64,000 nt of DNA from Hibiscus mutabilis (taxonomy: Eukaryota; Streptophyta; Magnoliopsida; Malvales; Malvaceae). Below, one piece after another: positions 59,624-64,000 of the stretch; the first letter of the stretch is position 1; each line of letters starts with the position of its first letter. The translations under genes and the position numbers were made by a program. Under the pieces are notes generated by a model. It did no database searches and was not told the origin of the DNA. It worked only from the letters and a program-made list of their open reading frames with translations. Location: positions 7,530,208-7,594,207 of the forward strand of contig CM033744.1 in assembly GCA_019671005.1 (NCBI GenBank), in the 5' to 3' direction.

Positions 59624-61206
59624 TATGTACATATTTTAGCTTATCCTTATAGAATACTATGTAAGCTTATCAGATTGAGTATTTTTTCTCTTAATAAATT
59701 CATAATCTAGAATTGGATGGTCTTATTAGACATACTTGATGAATTCACTGAGTTAGATGATGAGCTATTAAATGCTCATAATGAATTCATATTTAGAATT
59801 CATGTGGTTCTAATTGAGACAAACATGACGAATTTATTAAATTTTAAATTGAAAGATTAATTTGTTAAATATTCTTAATGATTTCTTAGGTTCGATCCGA
59901 GTGATCTATATTGAGATGAACTTGATGAGATCATATACATAAGTGCGAAGGATTAATCATATTCTATGAACTCAACTGTTTTTCTAAAGTGGTTACCAAC
60001 ATTCTATTGTATATTGACTAAATTGTTAATTTATTGTGAAATTCAACTAGACCTGATATTAGTGGTGTGTTACGAGTTTATTTATATTTTAATAAATTTC
60101 ATATTCATTAATTTATTACGAGAACCATTGTTTATTTCACTACATATTAGTATAAATCAAATGGATACTAATACTTAACAACAAATTTTGTTATTGTTAT
60201 TTCTATTTCAAAGCAAAAAAAAAAAAAAAAAAACAGCTGTTTTAGCCCTCTTGTTTCGCTTCAAATAATTATTTGACACACTGGAAGTTTTTTTCTCTTT
60301 CTATTTTTTATCGGTATCTTTATAAAAAAAATTTATTTATTTAGAGTTCCATCTTTTTTATTCGGGTGTATAAATATAAAAGCATTTTTATAATCTTTGA
60401 AGACGATGTTTATTTTTTATGTCTATTTGTTGATTACACAGTTCAAAATAAAATACTTATTAAATAGTAATTTTTATCACAACAAACTTAATTTATTCCC
60501 TTTATCTTCTTTTTTTTTTCTCTTCTCTAGTTTTCATCAATATTTGCGGTTTTTGTCTCTTATAAAGAATCATTTATTTAAGGCTTCATCTTTCGGTGTA
60601 TGAATATGAACGTACTCTCATAATTTTTGGAGATGATGTTCATTTATCGATTACACAGGTTAAGACAAAATACTTATAAAATTGTAGTAATTTTTATCAC
60701 AACAAACTTAATTTATTCCATTTATTTATTTATTATAATATTGCTAATGTTTTATTTGTTTACATAGTATTTTTTTTTCCAACAAGTGAACCTGCATATA
60801 GCTCAACAACCCTCCCAATAAACCCAAACACCGGTCAACTTTGGAAAATGTAAATAATGTTAAATGAGTCATTTTCTATGGTGGTCCAATGGAGCTTAGA
60901 TCTCAAATGGAGTAGTGTAATATTCACTCTTATTCTTGGAAAAAAAAACATATACTATATCATATGAAAATACAACAACCACAATGAAATTATTATATGA
61001 ACTAACATTCACTAAAATACAAAGGCAGCGCCAACATTTCAGCTTCCTATTCATATTATATTACAGTCTTGAAGGGATCATCCTTGTCCTCACATGCAAC
61101 AAAAACACACACAAGAAAACCAAAGACACAAATGCAAGTTGTCTTGTGCTTTTAACACCAAGATCACAATCCCAGAATGCGATAACTAGATCCGCACGAT
61201 TTACGT
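59624..61206. other. AT-rich spacer with a 230 bp tandem duplication
   Basis: At about 60,275-60,505 and 60,506-60,730 the same passage occurs twice (ttacacagttcaaaataaaa / ttacacaggttaagacaaaa; both followed by taatttttatcacaacaaac). No genes are seen. A T-rich block and an A20-type run lie at about 60,215. The last few hundred bases are the likely 3' flank of the next gene. Confidence 0.5.
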
Positions 61207-61818
61207 TTAACGAGAGCGACGGGTAATTAGGTTGTAGTTAGCCGTTCTGCTAGGTCTCGGAAGGTAGACTACTGATTCCGAAACTGCACAGGTTCTTTTA
61301 CAAGAGGAGTAAAGATTAATGAATCCGAACCTGTCACTGATGCCCCTTGTAACCTTGATTCCGGTCCAGATATTTCTTGCGGATTCCTCGTTGTTATCGT
61401 CCTTGGAACATTCGACCATCGCCGCGAAAAACGGATCCTTAAGGAAACTCTTGGTAGCGGCATCGGATGCTTTTTTCCGGGCTAGAATGTCTTCGAATTT
61501 GTTCTTTTTCGAGGTCGGGGGAGTTGCTGGGGGAGGTAATGGCAGCAACTTTGTGGACTCTTTTTTATTGTGACTTTGTTGCTTCTTAGGAACCCCTGGC
61601 GAATGCTCCCAAGAAAATGGTACACCCGAAAATCGGACTGACATAGCAGGATTGAGAGGCGAATACACACGAAAATACAAAGATCCGCGTGAAGATGATG
61701 ATGATGACGGAGACAAAGGTGTTCGTCTCGAAAAATGGTAATTGGCTGCCGGAACTTTGGTGTCACAATCTTTTGGTGTCATTTGTTTACGGCCACTCCG
61801 ATTTGATACGGAATCCAT
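61207..61818 (-). CDS. Uncharacterised single-exon plant protein with PFSWE-x2-PG-x-PK motif, 203 aa
   Basis: An uninterrupted frame from ATG at 61,818 to the stop at 61,207. A Ser-rich N-terminus (residues 36-43 are mostly Ser) precedes VPFSWEHSPGVPKK (66-79). This motif is characteristic of a group of plant proteins of unknown function (DUF688-like, with 'PFxWExxPGxPK'). After a Pro-rich stretch (about 90-102) come a basic segment and KSFLKDPFFAAMVECSKDD (about 122-140). No signal peptide or membrane segment is seen. The higher GC content and codon regularity against AT-rich flanks support a real gene. The role is unknown, and DUF membership is my recollection of the motif. Confidence 0.75.
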   Translation of the reverse strand: MDSVSNRSGRKQMTPKDCDTKVPAANYHFSRRTPLSPSSSSSSRGSLYFRVYSPLNPAMSVRFSGVPFSWEHSPGVPKKQQSHNKKESTKLLPLPPPATPPTSKKNKFEDILARKKASDAATKSFLKDPFFAAMVECSKDDNNEESARNIWTGIKVTRGISDRFGFINLYSSCKRTCAVSESVVYLPRPSRTANYNLITRRSR

Positions 61819-62375
61819 AGTTGTAGAGAAAAAAGGGAGATGGAGACCAATGTGTTGTTATAGATAATTGGATGCCTTTTAATTTATTTTCTTCTTTATT
61901 TTATTTGACCTTGTTTGCATTTATTTATACAAATACTAGGTGTATAATGTTGTTGCATTCAATCACTAGTTTTCTTACATGTAAAAAACATTTCCCCTAT
62001 TATTCTTTTAAAAAGAATAGTGAGAATAACTTTTTTATCTCTTAATTTTATCTGTTTAATCAGTTTAATCTTTATATTTTTATCTTTGAATTATTTTTTT
62101 AATAAATTGATCTAAACAGCAAAAACAATAACTTAATTTATCTTAATTAGAATTTCGATGTTAATTATTTTATCATTTTCTACTATATCGTTAGAAGATT
62201 TTTAAAAAATGTTATAAAAAATTGTAAAAAGAAAAGATGGTATTTTAGTACGGATGAATTGGTTAAAAATTTTAATTAACTTTCTGATGACATAGCAGAA
62301 AAGAACAAAATAGTTAAAATCAAGTTAAAGGTGTTATTACTATTCCGTCACATCTTTATCGATTTAACAAAAATA
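61819..62375. other. Upstream region of the 61.2 kb gene and AT-rich spacer
   Basis: About 550 bp on the 5' side of the minus-strand gene, which would hold its promoter. On the minus strand a TATAAATA-like string occurs at about 61,921-61,929 (+ strand tatttataca), 100 bp before the ATG. This is weak evidence. Nothing else is recognised. Confidence 0.35.
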
Positions 62376-62856
62376 AAGAATGGCCATGAGTCGGGTTTTG
62401 GGTCGATCTGCATCTGACTAAAAAATTTAACACATCTATCCAAATATGACCTGATGCAATATTTTATGATGTTCCACCTGACCCAAATTCTAGAGTAAAA
62501 ATTCAACCCGACAAAAAAGAAATTATAAATTTTTATTATTACTCGATAAAATAGGGAGTTAATTGAAAAAAAAAACAAATAGAGAGGGAGCATTATAATA
62601 ATTATTTTGTTTTTATTAGACAAAATATGGAGATAATTGAAAAATATATATAAAGAGAGGAGTATTGTAGCAATTATACCTAAATATTTAGAATAAAATT
62701 AAACTATTATTTCGAGCCGGGTATGATATTTTTTACCTTAAAACTCAAACTCGACCCGACATCATCTTTAAAAAACCCGACCCGAACCTATTTTTTTAAT
62801 TAAAAAATCGACATTATAAGATCGGGTCGAGTCTAGTTCAGATGGCCATCCTTAAT
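62376..62856. repeat. Foldback element with GGGTCGGG/CCCGACCC words
   Basis: The left end gaatggccatgagtcggg (about 62,379) pairs with the right end ... cagatggccatcctta (about 62,839-62,854) in reverse complement. CCCGACCC-type words recur inside (62,480, 62,755, 62,778). It is similar in style, though not sequence-identical, to the GACCCGAACC element at 18,661. It is non-coding. Confidence 0.5.
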
Positions 62857-63161
62857 TAAATTGACTAAAACTGATAAAACTAAGAGTCCAAAAAGATTAT
62901 TATGCCAAAAGTAATATTAGTTTGCAAAAGCGATCCCATGACATTGATGGCAAAGGGTAAGGAAATATAAAAAGGACAGAATGGGAATTAAATCGGGGGA
63001 GGTGGTGATAAATCCGAGCTTTGTGTAGGCATTGGTTGATGAATGCTGTTTATGTTGCTGACCCTAAACATGGGACCTAAACAGGTGCTAAATCCACATT
63101 ATTGTTTCCTATTCAAAGATGAACCTACCTATTTAAGAAACAGCCCCCCACCTACATATTT

Positions 63162-63540
63162 AAGGGTAAATTATGTAAATCATCATTGAATTTTATTCCC
63201 AAACTTATTTTGATCATTAAAGTTTCTAAACGTTTAATTTACTTACTAAATAGACATTGAACGTTTTTTGTCACTCATTCGTTAACTTTTTGGCAGTGTT
63301 ATGGCGTGAACGCCGTCCACCGTCGTCAGACGCCACCGTCAACGATCGTAGATAATGGTCGTTCGATCTCAAATTTTACCAGTCGTTTCGTCCTGGCACC
63401 CTGAGTCCGAATCCGACCTCTATTTTGTCGAAAAGTGCTTCGAGGTCAACAAATCGAGCAGAAAATTTTTTGTTTCTCTTTCGTCGATCAAAATAGGTTT
63501 GAGAGTAAAGTTCAATGGTGATTTACGTAATTTACCCTTT
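63162..63540. mobile_element. TIR element of about 380 bp with AAGGGTAAATTA ends
   Basis: The left end aagggtaaattatgtaaatc (63,162) and the right end gatttacgtaatttaccctt (to 63,540) are reverse complements with single-base differences, giving TIRs of about 30 bp. The interior (63,295-63,490) is markedly GC-richer than its flanks and could be captured sequence, but I cannot identify its source. Confidence 0.65.
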
Positions 63541-64000
63541 ATTTACCGGTAAAATATACAAATAATGGCTAAACTATGATGAAATAATTTTTGGTCCCTA
63601 AACTTTTAAAAACTACAAAATAATCATTTAATTTTTAATTTAATTATTAAATTGTTATTATTTTTCAGATATTACAAAATGATCATTTAAATTTAACGAA
63701 TTGTTACAAAATAATCTTCAAAATTATCAAAATTTATCACTAGTAGGAATCATTTTATAACTGAATCAAAATTAAATGATTTTTGTAATTTCTAAAATTT
63801 CAATAACCAACTTATTCTAGAGATGGTAGACCATTTCACCATAATGTAATGACCATTTGTATATTTTATTTTATATTTAATTTGGGGTCCTATTTATGGT
63901 TACATTGAAATGAGGCCATTGGAAATGCAAATACAAAATCAGACAAGAGAACAAACGAGTCTGAGACTGGATCGGTGGCCATTTTGAGATGAAATCCTAC
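63541..64000. other. AT-rich spacer at the window end
   Basis: AT-rich DNA. Short direct repeats of the aaaatgatcattt type near 63,610-63,700 look like remnants of transposon ends. No gene is recognised up to the window edge. Confidence 0.4.

Noticed and set aside
1..64000. tRNA, rRNA or other structural RNA genes
   Set aside because: The only tRNA-like strings are retrotransposon primer binding sites (28,448, the TRIM-like units and 39,334). No cloverleaf or rRNA sequence was recognised.

Overview
This is nuclear DNA of a flowering plant, almost certainly a eudicot. The evidence is GT-AG introns of 0.1-1.5 kb in AT-rich sequence, plant-type gene families, and abundant Ty1/copia, Ty3/gypsy, L1-type LINE, MULE/MITE and TRIM-like repeats. 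The recognisable genes (a DPH6-like diphthine-ammonia ligase, an ANKRD13-type GPCR-chaperone protein, and PEX12) recall the Arabidopsis neighbourhood At3g04480, At3g04470, At3g04460, so this is probably an ancient syntenic block expanded by transposons. The exact family cannot be fixed from the sequence.

Layout. 1-2,813: 3' part of the DPH6-like gene (+), five exons in frame, with a foldback repeat in its third intron. 2,814-10,440: repeat-rich spacer with a MITE hairpin, degenerate MULEs, a Pack-MULE-like element carrying an intronless broken copy of mitochondrial ATP synthase subunit g, and a LINE RNase H remnant. 10,441-13,908: intact two-exon ANKRD13-type gene (+). 14-17 kb: spacer with an unassigned coding-like fragment and a TIR element. 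16,981-39,554: a stack of nested retrotransposons. Two copia copies lie in opposite orientation. Into the + copy went a foldback element, a gypsy solo LTR with TSD CACAT, a probable second solo LTR and a small GTCACGG-ended element. That last element was then hit by a full-length 11.9 kb gypsy element (26,836-38,782, TSD CTTAG). 39,617-40,545: a tandem TRIM-like array of four short LTRs and three internal segments, on the minus strand.

41,555-43,195: an uncharacterised plant gene (+) broken by a stop and a frameshift. 44,326-48,428: PEX12 (-) with all ten exons traceable but four exons frameshifted. 49,680-58,188: a 5'-truncated LINE split by two long solo LTRs (51,213-53,390 and 54,542-57,911), each with its own 5 bp target duplication. 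58.2-61.2 kb: AT-rich spacer with small repeats. 61,207-61,818: a single-exon uncharacterised gene (-). 61.8-64 kb: spacer with two more short inverted-repeat elements.

The host genes are unrelated housekeeping functions (translation-factor modification, membrane-protein chaperoning, peroxisome import) and form no operon or pathway. DPH6 and ANKRD13 are open across all visible exons, while the two genes on the other side of the retrotransposon stack are broken. This suggests that part of the block is a fractionating duplicate.
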